Shown: piece by piece, positions 8,505-19,130 of the stretch
Position numbering within the stretch: the stretch's first letter is position 1
How the letters are laid out: each line of letters starts with the position of its first letter
Origin: Streptomyces vilmorinianum
Lineage (GTDB): Bacteria > Actinomycetota > Actinomycetes > Streptomycetales > Streptomycetaceae
Direction of reading: 5' to 3'
Length of the DNA stretch: 64,000 nt
Assembly: GCF_005517195.1 (NCBI RefSeq)
Contig: NZ_CP040244.1
Coordinates: 2,932,001 to 2,996,000 of the forward strand
Notes under the pieces: generated by a model
Databases searched by the model: none
Told to the model about the DNA's origin: nothing
What the model saw: the letters and a program-made list of their open reading frames with translations, nothing else
Program-made: the position numbers and the translations under genes

Positions 8505-9662
8505 TCAGCGGCGGGCCGTCACCGTCGCGTCCACCGCGAAGAGTTGTTCCTCCACGTGGTCCAGGGCCAGGCGCAGGGCACCCGTGCCCACCGCGGCCTC
8601 GCCCAGCATCGACAGGACCACGCGCGGGGGGCGCAGGCAGAAGCGGGCCAGTTCGTCGCGCAGGGGCTGCAGAACGCCGTCCAGGCCGGCCGCCCAGCCG
8701 CCGATCACCACCACCTCCGGGTCGAGCGCGAGGACCAGCGCCGCCACGTCGTGGACGAGCCGCTGGGTGAAGCGCTCCACCGCCGCCTCCGCCCGGGCGT
8801 CGCCCCCACGGGCCAGCGCGAAGACCTCGGCCACCGCCTGCTCGTCCAGCGGATGCAGCGGCTCGTCCGTCGTCGACAGCAGGTGCTCGGGGGTGACCCC
8901 CCGGCCCAGCAGATGCAGCGCCCCGATCTCCCCGGCCGCCCCGCCGAAGCCGCGGTGCAGGCGCCCCCCGATCAGGGAGCCCGCGCCCGGGCTCAGCCCC
9001 GCGAGCACGAAGACGATGTCGTCGGAGTCGGTCGCCGCACCCTTCCAGTGCTCGGCGACCGCCGCCGCGTTCGCGTCGTTCTCCACCAGCACCGGGCAGC
9101 GGAACGACCGCCGCAGCCGCTCGCCGAGCGCCAGGCCCGTCCAGCCGGGCAGCGCCGTGCCGAGCCGTACCGTGCCGTCCGCCTCGACGATCCCCGGCGT
9201 ACCGACGCCGACCGCCCGCAGATTGGAGCGGGCGACCCCGGCCCTGCGCAGCACGTCGGCGACCACCGCCCGCACCCGCTCCAGACGCTCGTCCTCCGGA
9301 GCTGTCTCCGAGACCTCGCGCGACCCCGCGCCGATGATCCGCCCGTCCAGGCCCGAGAGCAGCGCGGCCACCCGGTGCGGACCGATCTCGATCCCCAGCA
9401 GATGCCCGGCCTCCGCCCGGAAACGGAACCTCCGGGCCGGCCGTCCCTGCCGCCTGGCCTCGCCCTCCTCGGGCGCCGCCTCGACGACGAGACCGCCGAC
9501 GATGAGCCCCTCGACGACCCCCTCGACCGTCGGCCGGGACAGCCCCGTGATCCGGGTCAGGTCCGTGAGCGTGAGCGCGTCGGCGCCCCGCAGAGCATGG
9601 AGTACCACCGCGGAATTGATCCGCCGCAGCAGGGACGGATCCCCGCCGGTCAGCCGCCCCAC
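8505..9662 (-). CDS. ROK-family transcriptional regulator
   Basis: 385 residues. N-terminal winged helix (LTDLTRITGLSRPTVEG) and a ROK sugar-kinase-like domain with ENDANAAAVAEHW and AGEIGALH. The CxCGxxGC zinc motif that normally follows GEIG is absent, which is unusual for catalytically active ROK proteins and fits a regulator. The GTG start at 9662 has GGGAGG at 8 nt. ROK regulators respond to sugars. It is convergent with the GntR/DasR-like regulator, suggesting a shared carbohydrate-control theme, but no transport genes are adjacent. Confidence 0.85.
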   Translation of the reverse strand: MGRLTGGDPSLLRRINSAVVLHALRGADALTLTDLTRITGLSRPTVEGVVEGLIVGGLVVEAAPEEGEARRQGRPARRFRFRAEAGHLLGIEIGPHRVAALLSGLDGRIIGAGSREVSETAPEDERLERVRAVVADVLRRAGVARSNLRAVGVGTPGIVEADGTVRLGTALPGWTGLALGERLRRSFRCPVLVENDANAAAVAEHWKGAATDSDDIVFVLAGLSPGAGSLIGGRLHRGFGGAAGEIGALHLLGRGVTPEHLLSTTDEPLHPLDEQAVAEVFALARGGDARAEAAVERFTQRLVHDVAALVLALDPEVVVIGGWAAGLDGVLQPLRDELARFCLRPPRVVLSMLGEAAVGTGALRLALDHVEEQLFAVDATVTARR

Positions 9663-9782
9663 AGTGTGTCCTCCCAGCTCGTACGCATGTCTGGCGGATG
9701 TTACTCAATGGACCGGAGGGCGGCGAGCGCCCGGCGGTCTGACGGAGCACCAGCTGTCGGTGGCGGCCGCTTTACTGGACCC

Positions 9783-10151
9783 ATGACGCTCGCACAGCAC
9801 CTCGCCACCGTGGACCTGCTGCGCGCCCGCGCGTTCCCCGCGGACGGTTACCACCTCGCGGAGTTAGCCGTCGAGGACCCCCGCGCGGAGCAGGCGGAGG
9901 CGGAACGGGAAGCGCTGGCGCTGCTCCTCGCCGACCGCTGGGGCCCGCCCGACCACCTCGGCCTGTACGGACTGCTCCACCGCTACGGAGCGGGGGAGGC
10001 GATACCCCGCCCCTGGGACCTGCTCTGCACCGCGCTGCCCGAGGTCCAGCTGTGGCGGGCGGACGGCCGCTGGATCGTGCTCGGCACGCCCGAGGAGGCC
10101 GGAGCGCCCGCCCGGCTCCTCGTCTGCGTCACCGAGGTGGATCCCCCGTGA
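9783..10151 (+). CDS. Conserved small hypothetical protein with a TTA codon
   Basis: 122 residues (MTLAQHLATVDLLRARAFP...), acidic, Trp-containing, soluble, with no domain I can name. Codon 28 is TTA (9864-9866), the rarest leucine codon in Streptomyces, read only by the bldA tRNA. The ATG start lies close to a TTTACTGG -10-like element about 10 nt upstream, so the mRNA may be nearly leaderless. The last 23 bp overlap the convergent mug gene. It could be a small immunity or cytoplasmic accessory protein; function not assigned. Confidence 0.65.
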   Translation: MTLAQHLATVDLLRARAFPADGYHLAELAVEDPRAEQAEAEREALALLLADRWGPPDHLGLYGLLHRYGAGEAIPRPWDLLCTALPEVQLWRADGRWIVLGTPEEAGAPARLLVCVTEVDPP

Positions 10152-10716
10152 CGCGCGGGACCCGCCGGTCCGGAACGCCCGCCGCCTCCCGCAGCCTGCC
10201 GAACTCCTCCGCCATCGACCGCGCCGTCCAGTGGGCGTTCAGCCCGCTCGGATTGGGCAGCGCCCAGATCCGGGTCTCCCCGATCGTCCGCTCCTGTGGA
10301 CCGACGACCGCGCCGCGCTCCCCGAACGCCGTCCGGTACGCCGTGATGCCGACCACCGCCAGCCAGCGCGGCCGCAGCCGCTCCACCCGCTCGGTCAGCA
10401 GCCGGCCGCCCTCCCGGAACTCCTCGTCGCTCAGCTCGTCGGCCCGTGCCGTCGCCCGCGCCACCACGTTCGTGATGCCGAGACCGTACGCGAGCAGCTC
10501 CTCCTGCTCCGCGGGCCTCAGCAGCCGCGGGGTGAAGCCGGACAGCTCAAGGACCGGCCAGAAGCGATTGCCCGGGCGCGCGAAGTGGTGGCCCGTCGCC
10601 GCCGACATCAGCCCCGGATTGATCCCGCAGAAGAGGACGGAAAGGCCGCCCGCCACCACGTCGGGAATGACGCGGTCGCGAGCGGCCTCGAGCTCCTGCG
10701 GCGTGAACCGGGTCAG
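10129..10716 (-). CDS. mug: G/U mismatch-specific DNA glycosylase
   Basis: About 195 residues of the uracil-DNA glycosylase superfamily, Mug branch: motif 1 LFCGINPGLMSAATGHHFA, then RPGNRFWPVL, and motif 2 ALPNPSGLNAHW. It removes uracil or ethenocytosine mispaired with G. The most consistent start is a CTG at 10716 overlapping the purB stop (CTGA), with residues TRFTPQELEAARDR following; a GTG some 40 nt downstream would delete conserved residues. Translational coupling to purB is therefore likely. The 3' end overlaps the TTA-containing gene. Confidence 0.85.
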   Translation of the reverse strand: MTRFTPQELEAARDRVIPDVVAGGLSVLFCGINPGLMSAATGHHFARPGNRFWPVLELSGFTPRLLRPAEQEELLAYGLGITNVVARATARADELSDEEFREGGRLLTERVERLRPRWLAVVGITAYRTAFGERGAVVGPQERTIGETRIWALPNPSGLNAHWTARSMAEEFGRLREAAGVPDRRVPRVTGDPPR

Positions 10717-12152
10717 AGGATCGCCCCGGGGGTGTACGCGGCGGCCTCCGGGTGCTGCTTGACGATCTCCTCGATACGGGAGACCACGACGCCGACCTGG
10801 TCGGCGGCGGCGCCGGTGAACGACAGCTTGTCCGCCATCAGCGCGTCGAGCTCCGCGCGGTCCAGCGGGATCCGCTCGTCGGCCGCCAGCTTGTCGAGGA
10901 GCTCGTTGCGCTCGGCACCCTGCTCGCGCATGGCGAGGGCGGAGGCGACGGCGTTCTCCTTGATGGCCTCGTGGGCCAGCTCGCGGCCCACACCGGCGCG
11001 GACGGCGCCCATCAGGACCTTGGTGGTGGCCAGGAAGGGGAGGTAGCGGTCCAGCTCGCGGGCGACGACGGCCGGGAACGCGCCGAACTCGTCGAGCACC
11101 GTCAGGAACGTCTCCAGAAGACCGTCGAGCGCGAAGAACGCGTCCGGCAGCGCGACCCGGCGGACCACGGAGCAGGAGACGTCGCCCTCGTTCCACTGGT
11201 CGCCGGCCAGCTCGCCGGTCATCGACGCGTAGCCGCGCAGGATGACCATGAGGCCGTTGACACGCTCGCAGGAGCGGGTGTTCATCTTGTGCGGCATCGC
11301 GGACGAGCCGACCTGACCGGGCTTGAAGCCCTCGGTGACCAGCTCGTGGCCTGCCATCAGGCGGATGGTCTTCGCGACGGACGACGGCGCGGCGGCCAGC
11401 TGCACGAGCGAGGTGACCACGTCGTAGTCGAGGGAGCGCGGGTAGACCTGGCCGACCGAGGTGAAGGCGTGCGCGAAGCCGAGGTGGGCGGCGATGCGCT
11501 GCTCCAGCTCCGCCAGCTTGGCGGCGTCGCCGCCGAGCAGGTCGAGCATGTCCTGCGCGGTGCCGACCGGGCCCTTGATGCCGCGCAGCGGGTAGCGGGC
11601 GAGCAGCTCCTCCAGGCGGCCGTACGCGACGAGCAGCTCGTCGGCGGCCGTGGCGAAACGCTTGCCGAGGGTCGTGGCCTGGGCGGCGACGTTGTGGGAG
11701 CGGCCGGCCATGACGAGCTCGGCGTACTCGCCGGAGAGCTTGCCGAGGCGGGCGAGGACGGCGACGGTGCGGTCGCGCATCAGCTCAAGCGAGAGCCGGA
11801 TCTGCAGCTGCTCGACGTTCTCGGTCAGGTCGCGGGAGGTCATGCCCTTGTGGACGTGCTCGTGACCGGCGAGGGCGTTGAACTCCTCGATCCGGGCCTT
11901 CACATCGTGCCGGGTGACCTTCTCGCGCTCGGCGATGGAGGCGAGGTCGACCTGGTCGAGCACACGCTCGTAGTCGGCGAGCGCCGCGTCCGGAACCTCG
12001 ATCCCGAGGTCCTTCTGGGCACGCAGCACGGCGAGCCACAGCCGGCGCTCCAGCTTCACCTTCTGCTCGGGGGACCAGAGGACGGCGAGCTCCGCGGAGG
12101 CGTAGCGGCCGGCCAGGACATTGGGGATGCGGGGCTTCGCAGCAGCAGTCAC
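10713..12152 (-). CDS. purB: Adenylosuccinate lyase
   Basis: 479 residues catalysing two steps of purine synthesis (SAICAR to AICAR, and adenylosuccinate to AMP). The fumarase/lyase signature GSSAMPHKMNTRSCER is intact, as are GMTSRDLTENVEQ and AGRSHNVAAQATT. Start GTG 12152 (TAAAKPRIPNVLAGRYAS). The 3' end overlaps mug by 4 nt. Length and motifs are normal for the actinobacterial enzyme. Confidence 0.96.
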   Translation of the reverse strand: MTAAAKPRIPNVLAGRYASAELAVLWSPEQKVKLERRLWLAVLRAQKDLGIEVPDAALADYERVLDQVDLASIAEREKVTRHDVKARIEEFNALAGHEHVHKGMTSRDLTENVEQLQIRLSLELMRDRTVAVLARLGKLSGEYAELVMAGRSHNVAAQATTLGKRFATAADELLVAYGRLEELLARYPLRGIKGPVGTAQDMLDLLGGDAAKLAELEQRIAAHLGFAHAFTSVGQVYPRSLDYDVVTSLVQLAAAPSSVAKTIRLMAGHELVTEGFKPGQVGSSAMPHKMNTRSCERVNGLMVILRGYASMTGELAGDQWNEGDVSCSVVRRVALPDAFFALDGLLETFLTVLDEFGAFPAVVARELDRYLPFLATTKVLMGAVRAGVGRELAHEAIKENAVASALAMREQGAERNELLDKLAADERIPLDRAELDALMADKLSFTGAAADQVGVVVSRIEEIVKQHPEAAAYTPGAIL

Positions 12153-12211
12153 GTGACCAGATTCTACTGGCGGTTTCTGCAGGCCAGCGCCACGGCCGGG
12201 TTTGTCTCTTG

Positions 12212-13009
12212 CTACGAGACGCCCGTCACGCCGGAGTCCGGCCGCTCGTACGGCAGCAGCTCCGGACGCTTGGCCGGCCGGCCGTCGCCCGAGGAACGGC
12301 CGGTCAGCCGCCGCCCGATCCAGGGGCCGAGGTGCTCCTTGGCGAACCGCGCGTCCGCGAGGCGCCGGGCCGCCCAGCCCGGGGGCGCGGCCGGCGGCAG
12401 CGGTGCGCGCCAGTCGTCCTCGGGGGCAAGGCCCAGAGACTGCCACACGGCCTCGGCCACCCGCCGGTGCCCCTCGTCGGTCAGATGGAGCCGGTCGACG
12501 TCCCACAGGCGCGGGTCGCCGAGCGCGGGCGCCCCGTACAGGTCGACGACCAGCGCGCCATGGCGGGCGGCGAGCTCGTCGACGTACCCGAAGAGCTCCT
12601 CCATGCGCGGCCGGAAACGCTCCATGACGGGGCCGTTGCGGCCCGGGCTGCGCATCAGGACCAGCAGGCCGCAGGCCGGTGCCAGCTTCTCGACCGCCTC
12701 GGTGAGCAGCCCCCGCACCCGCCCCATGTCGCACTTGGGCCGCAGGGTGTCGTTCAGCCCGCCGACCAGGGTCACCACGTCCGCCTTCATGGCGGCGGCC
12801 CTGTCCACCTGCTCCTCGACGATCTGGCCGATGAGCTTGCCCCGTACGGCGAGGTTCGCGTACCGGAAATCGGGGCTCCGGGCTGCCAGCCGTGCTGCGA
12901 GGAGGTCCGCCCACCCCCGGTACGTCCCGTCGGGCAGCCGGTCCGACATACCTTCGGTGAAGCTGTCGCCGACGGCGACAAGGCTGGTGTAGGTGGCATT
13001 CATCTCCAT
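12212..13009 (-). CDS. SGNH/GDSL-family hydrolase (esterase/lipase type)
   Basis: About 265 residues. Block I VAVGDSFTEG (Ser nucleophile), block II around KLIGQIV, block III GGLNDT (oxyanion Asn) and block V DRLHLTDEGH (Asp and His) are all present, so it should be active. No signal peptide is seen, suggesting a cytoplasmic esterase. Three in-frame ATGs exist (13024, 13009, 13003). The first lies inside a perfect palindrome, so I take 13009. Possibly autonomous; a 59-bp gap separates it from purB. Confidence 0.8.
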   Translation of the reverse strand: MEMNATYTSLVAVGDSFTEGMSDRLPDGTYRGWADLLAARLAARSPDFRYANLAVRGKLIGQIVEEQVDRAAAMKADVVTLVGGLNDTLRPKCDMGRVRGLLTEAVEKLAPACGLLVLMRSPGRNGPVMERFRPRMEELFGYVDELAARHGALVVDLYGAPALGDPRLWDVDRLHLTDEGHRRVAEAVWQSLGLAPEDDWRAPLPPAAPPGWAARRLADARFAKEHLGPWIGRRLTGRSSGDGRPAKRPELLPYERPDSGVTGVS

Positions 13010-13021
13010 GGCGGGAGCGAT

Positions 13022-13037
13022 CATACCGTGCGGTATG
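13022..13037. promoter_or_regulatory. Perfect 16-bp palindrome at the SGNH hydrolase start
   Basis: CATACCG-TG-CGGTATG lies immediately upstream of the preferred start and overlaps an alternative ATG. The TetR-like length and position suggest an operator for an unlinked repressor. Confidence 0.45.
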
Positions 13038-13058
13038 CGCGCGGCCCCGCCCGAGCCC

Positions 13059-13086
13059 CGAGCCCGGAGCCCGGAGCCCGGAGCCC
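13059..13086. repeat. 7-bp GGAGCCC tandem repeat
   Basis: Three perfect GGAGCCC units (13066-13086), preceded by one variant CGAGCCC, in the gap between the SGNH hydrolase start and the CNNM-protein stop. The same heptamer is found as a longer array at 27903-27958. Confidence 0.85.
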
Positions 13087-13129
13087 GGGGCGGCTTCCGG
13101 CGACGCCCCGGGCCCCGGGCCCCTGACTC

Positions 13130-14149
13130 CTACGGCGCCGCCGGCCGGCCCACCAGCTCGCGCAGGACGTCCTCCATCGTGACGAGGCCCGCCGGACTGC
13201 CGTCCTCGTCCAGGACCGCCGCCAGGTGCGTACGGCTGCGGCGCATCGCCGTCAGGACGTCGTCCATCGGCGTGGCCGCCCGGACCCGGGCGATCGGCCG
13301 CAGGGCCGAGACCGGGAAGGGCAGATCGCGCGGCGTCACGTCCAGGGCGTCCTTCACATGCAGATAGCCCAGGATCCGGCGGCCCGAGTCGATCACGGGG
13401 AAGCGGGAGAAGCCCGTCTCGGCGGAGAGCGCCTCCAGCCCCTCGGGAGTCGTGCCGACCTCCGCGTACACGACCTTCTCCACCGGCATGACCACGTCCC
13501 GCACGGGGCGGCGGCCCAGCTCCAGGGCGTCGTGCAGCCGCTCCGCCGCACGGTCGTCGAGCAGACCTGCGACGCCCGCGTCGGTCACCATCCTGGCCAG
13601 CTCGTCGTCCGAGAACGTCGCCGAGACTTCGCCCTTCACCTCCACCCGCATCAGCTTCAGCAGACCGTTGGCGAAGGCGTTGATCGCGAAGATCACCGGG
13701 CGCAGCGCCCGCGCGAGCGCGACCAGCGGCGGTCCGAGGGCCAGCGCGGAGCGGGCCGGTTCGGCCAGCGCGATGTTCTTCGGGACCATCTCGCCGAGCA
13801 GCATGTGCAGGTACGTCGCCACGGCCAGCGCGATCACGAACGAGATCGGGTGCACCAGACCGTGCGCCACTCCGACCGCGTCGAAGACGGGCTCCAGGAG
13901 ATGCGCGATGGCCGGCTCGGCGACGATGCCGAGCACCAGGGTGCACAGCGTGATGCCGAGCTGCGCCGCGGCGAGCAGCGCCGCGACATGCTCCAGACCC
14001 CAGATGACGCTGCGCGCCCGCCGGTTCCCCTCCTCGGCCTGCGGCTCGACCTGGCTGCGGCGCACGGAGATCATGGCGAACTCGGCGCCCACGAAGAAGG
14101 CGTTCAGGACCAGGGTCAGAAGGCCGATCAGCAGTTGGATCGCGGTCAT
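13130..14149 (-). CDS. CNNM/CorC (hemolysin-family) membrane protein, short form
   Basis: 339 residues. The N-terminal DUF21/CNNM membrane domain has three to four helices (IQLLIGLLTLVLNAFFVGAE and VATYLHMLLGEMVPKNIALA) and is followed by a CBS pair (VRDVVMPVEKVVYA, GLVTMEDVLRELVG). The C-terminal CorC_HlyC domain of its neighbour is missing. Family members are Mg/Co transporters or regulators of divalent cation export. It is the second gene of a two-gene operon: its ATG overlaps the stop of the upstream paralogue by 4 nt. The two proteins may form a heteromer. Confidence 0.9.
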   Translation of the reverse strand: MTAIQLLIGLLTLVLNAFFVGAEFAMISVRRSQVEPQAEEGNRRARSVIWGLEHVAALLAAAQLGITLCTLVLGIVAEPAIAHLLEPVFDAVGVAHGLVHPISFVIALAVATYLHMLLGEMVPKNIALAEPARSALALGPPLVALARALRPVIFAINAFANGLLKLMRVEVKGEVSATFSDDELARMVTDAGVAGLLDDRAAERLHDALELGRRPVRDVVMPVEKVVYAEVGTTPEGLEALSAETGFSRFPVIDSGRRILGYLHVKDALDVTPRDLPFPVSALRPIARVRAATPMDDVLTAMRRSRTHLAAVLDEDGSPAGLVTMEDVLRELVGRPAAP

Positions 14150-15486
14150 CGGCCCGCCTCCCCGGTCTCGTCGGACTCCTCGGCGTGCGGTGCGTGCATC
14201 AGCACCCGCGCGGCCCGGCGCCCGGAGGCGTCCACCACGTCGAGCCGCCAGCCGCCCAGGTCCACCCGGTCGCCGACCGAGGGGATCCGTCCCAGCGCGG
14301 TGGCGAGAACACCCGCCAGCGTCTCGTACGGTCCGTCCGGCACCCGCAGGCCGATGGCCTCCAGCTGATCGGTGCGCGCGGCGCCGTCGGCGGACCAGAG
14401 CTCGCGCCCGTCCGCGTCGACACCCGCCCGCGCCAGGTCCGGCGTCTCGTGCGGATCGTGCTCGTCGCGCACCTCGCCGACGACCTCCTCGACGATGTCC
14501 TCCAGCGTCGCGACGCCGGCCGTGCCGCCGTACTCGTCGATGACGACCGCCATCGTCTGCTTGCCCGACAGCCGGTCCAGGAGCCGGTCCACGGTCAGCG
14601 TCTCCGGGACGAGCAGCGGCTCGCGCAGCATGTCCCCGATGCGCCGGCGGGGCCGCTCGTCGGCCGGTATCGCCAGGACGTCCTTGATGTGCGCGATCCC
14701 GACCACCGAGTCGAGGCTGCCCCGGTAGACGGGGAAGCGGGACAGGCCGGTCGCGCGGGTCGCGTTGGCGACGTCCTCCGCGGTGGCCTGCACCTCGAGC
14801 GCGGTGACCTGGACGCGCGGGGTCATGACGTTCTCCGCGGTCAGCTCGGCCAGGTTGAGGGTGCGTACGAACAGCTCGGCGGTGTCCGCCTCCAGCGCGC
14901 CCGCCTTGGCGGAGTGGCGGGCGAGCGCCACCAGCTCCTGCGGGGAGCGGGCGGACGCAAGCTCCTCGGTCGGCTCCATGCCGAGCCGGCGCAGGATCCG
15001 GTTCGCGGTGTTGTTGAGATGGCTGATCAGCGGCTTGAAAGCGGCGGTGAAGATCCGCTGCGGGGTCGCCACCCGCTTCGCGATCGCCAGCGGCGAGGAG
15101 ATGGCCCAGTTCTTGGGGACCAGCTCGCCGACGACCATCAGGACGACGGTCGACAGGCCGGTGCCGATGACCAGGGCCACCGAGGAGGCGACGGTGGTGG
15201 ACAGGCCGAGGTCTTCGATCGGGCCGCGGATCAGCGTGGCGATCGAGGGCTCGGCGAGCATGCCGACGATCAGATTGGTGACCGTGATGCCGAGCTGGGC
15301 GCCGGAGAGCTGGAACGTGAGCGACTTGACGGCCTTGAGGGCACTCGCCGCGCCGCGCTCACCTCGCTCCACGGCCCGTTCGAGCTCGGACCGCTCGACC
15401 GTGGTGAGCGAGAACTCGGCCGCGACGAAGGCACCGCACGCGAGCGAGAGCAGCAGCGCCACCACGAGCAGAAGCACTTCGGTCAT
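14146..15486 (-). CDS. CNNM/CorC (hemolysin-family) membrane protein, long form
   Basis: 446 residues. DUF21/CNNM membrane domain (LLLVVALLLSLACGAFVAAE, VVLMVVGELVPKNWAI), a CBS pair (ENVMTPRVQVTALEV, GVATLEDIVEEVVGEV) and a C-terminal CorC_HlyC domain (about residues 355-430). Likely a divalent-cation transporter or its regulator. First gene of the operon with the short paralogue at 13130; the ATGA overlap implies equimolar production. No metal riboswitch was recognised in the upstream 160 bp. Confidence 0.92.
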   Translation of the reverse strand: MTEVLLLVVALLLSLACGAFVAAEFSLTTVERSELERAVERGERGAASALKAVKSLTFQLSGAQLGITVTNLIVGMLAEPSIATLIRGPIEDLGLSTTVASSVALVIGTGLSTVVLMVVGELVPKNWAISSPLAIAKRVATPQRIFTAAFKPLISHLNNTANRILRRLGMEPTEELASARSPQELVALARHSAKAGALEADTAELFVRTLNLAELTAENVMTPRVQVTALEVQATAEDVANATRATGLSRFPVYRGSLDSVVGIAHIKDVLAIPADERPRRRIGDMLREPLLVPETLTVDRLLDRLSGKQTMAVVIDEYGGTAGVATLEDIVEEVVGEVRDEHDPHETPDLARAGVDADGRELWSADGAARTDQLEAIGLRVPDGPYETLAGVLATALGRIPSVGDRVDLGGWRLDVVDASGRRAARVLMHAPHAEESDETGEAGR

Positions 15487-15647
15487 CGGTTCACCTCCGT
15501 CCCATGATCAGTCACGGGCAGAGGGATCGCGCGGTTGGTACTGGGAGGCTCGCCCATGGGCGGACGCTCACACCTTTCGGTCGTGCGGTTCTCGGCGGTG
15601 CGAGAGAGAGGTACCCATGGTAAAGGACGGGCAAAGGTGTTCGGTGA

Positions 15648-16085
15648 TCACCTGTACGCGACGGGCGGCAGCGGCTTGACCCAGCGGGTCCACTGCTCCT
15701 CGGGCCCGTACTCCGCCGCACGCCAGGCGTGCTGCCCCAGTGTGTTGCGGTCGAGCACCATCGCGTCGGCGCGCCGTCCCCCCAGCCGTACGAACCGCTC
15801 CTCGGCGGCGGCGAGCAGAGCGCCGCCCACGCCCTGGCGGCGGTGGTCCGGATGGACGGCGAGGCGGTAGAGGTGGCAGCGCCAGCCGTCGAACCCGGCG
15901 ATCACCGTGCCGGCCAGCTCGCCGTCGCGTTCCGCGAGGAGGAGGGCCTCGGGGTCGCGGGCGACGAGCCGCTCGATGCCGTCGCGGTCGTCGCTGATGC
16001 TGGTGCCCTCGGCGGCGACCCTCCAGAACGAGAGGACGGCGTCGAGGTCGGGCGCCACGGCGGCCCGGATGCGCAGTTCGGTCAT
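15648..16085 (-). CDS. GNAT-family N-acetyltransferase
   Basis: 145 residues. The acetyl-CoA loop is clear (LAVHPDHRRQGVGGALLAAA, with R/Q-x-x-G-x-G). No substrate-specific features. Two starts are possible (16094 and 16085); the downstream ATG (MTELRIRAAV) has better spacing to a GGTGGG element. It lies downstream of katG on the same strand, but a strong hairpin separates them, so it is probably transcribed on its own. Confidence 0.82.
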   Translation of the reverse strand: MTELRIRAAVAPDLDAVLSFWRVAAEGTSISDDRDGIERLVARDPEALLLAERDGELAGTVIAGFDGWRCHLYRLAVHPDHRRQGVGGALLAAAEERFVRLGGRRADAMVLDRNTLGQHAWRAAEYGPEEQWTRWVKPLPPVAYR

Positions 16086-16140
16086 GATCCGCATCCCACC
16101 ACCGGCTCCGGCGGTGCGTCGACCGTGTTTCGCGATGCGG

Positions 16141-16205
16141 AACGCGTCCGGAACGCGTCCGGAACGCGTCCGGAACGCGTCCGGAGCGCTGCGAAACGCG
16201 TCCGG
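16141..16205. repeat. 11-bp tandem repeat AACGCGTCCGG
   Basis: Four contiguous perfect copies (16141-16184), a 10-bp variant, then a fifth copy (16195-16205), between the GNAT start and the katG terminator. The unit contains ACGCGT. It lies in non-coding DNA; slippage is the simplest origin. Confidence 0.85.
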
Positions 16206-16230
16206 GCCGGCCCGTGCGGGCCGGCCCGGA
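16201..16230 (-). terminator. katG: Terminator of katG
   Basis: Perfect 14-bp inverted repeat (16201-16214 with 16217-16230), almost entirely G+C, 9 bp after the katG stop codon. No T-run follows, as is usual in Streptomyces. Confidence 0.8.
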
Positions 16231-16238
16231 CGTCGTGA

Positions 16239-18491
<2,253 letters not shown>

Positions 18492-18549
18492 TCAGCCGGG
18501 GCGGCCCCGGCAGGGGGCCGCGCCGCCCGTACCGGAGTCATGTTGTCCC

Positions 18550-18596
18550 TTGGCTATTGCCGGAAGCGATCCTACAATGGACAGAGTCCAAGTCAA
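18550..18596. promoter_or_regulatory. Overlapping divergent promoters of katG and its Fur-type regulator
   Basis: Plus strand: TTGGCT (18550-18555), 17 bp, TACAAT (18573-18578), reading into the regulator. Minus strand: TTGACT (18596-18591), 16 bp, TAGGAT (18574-18569), reading into katG. The two cover the same 47 bp, and the inverted repeat TGGAC-AGA-GTCCA (18578-18590) sits inside both. One bound repressor could close both promoters. Confidence 0.65.
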
Positions 18597-18690
18597 GAAG
18601 AACGTCAAACCCATACCCATCGGAAACCCGCGCGCCCACTGGTGAACTTCGCGTGTCCCGCCGAAGCCGAAGCTGAATAGGTGAACCGAT

Positions 18691-19101
18691 ATGAGTGACC
18701 TGGTGGAGCGGCTGCGCGCGCGTGGCTGGCGGATGACCTCCCAGCGGCGCGTCGTCGCGGAGGTCCTCGACGGCGAGCACGTCCACCTCACCGCCGACGA
18801 GGTGCACGCTCTGGCGGCGCGGCGGCTGCCCGAGATCTCCCGGGCGACCGTCTACAACACCCTGGGCGAGCTGGTCTCCCTCGGAGAGGTCGTCGAGGTC
18901 ACCACGGGAGGCCGCGCCAAGCGCTACGACCCCAACGCGCACCACCCGCATCACCACCTGGTGTGCTCCGCGTGCGGCACCATCCGCGACGTCCGGCCGA
19001 CCGGGAGCCCGCTGGCCGACCTCCCGGCGGAGGGGCGGTTCGGCTTCACGGTGTCCGAGGTCGAGGTCACCTACCGCGGCCTGTGCCCGTCCTGCGCCTG
19101 A
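18691..19101 (+). CDS. catR: Fur/PerR-family peroxide-responsive repressor (CatR-like)
   Basis: 136 residues. Winged helix (MTSQRRVVAEVLDGEHVHLT, then ISRATVYNTLGELVSLGEV), a histidine cluster HHPHHHLVC and two CxxC pairs (CSACG, CPSCA) for structural zinc. It resembles Streptomyces CatR, a PerR-type sensor inactivated by metal-catalysed oxidation, more than iron-sensing Fur. It is divergent from katG and shares an inverted repeat with it, which implies autoregulation and control of katG. A leader of roughly 105 nt precedes the ATG. Confidence 0.87.
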   Translation: MSDLVERLRARGWRMTSQRRVVAEVLDGEHVHLTADEVHALAARRLPEISRATVYNTLGELVSLGEVVEVTTGGRAKRYDPNAHHPHHHLVCSACGTIRDVRPTGSPLADLPAEGRFGFTVSEVEVTYRGLCPSCA

Positions 19102-19130
19102 ACGACGGCGAGCACGCCCCCCCCGCGACC

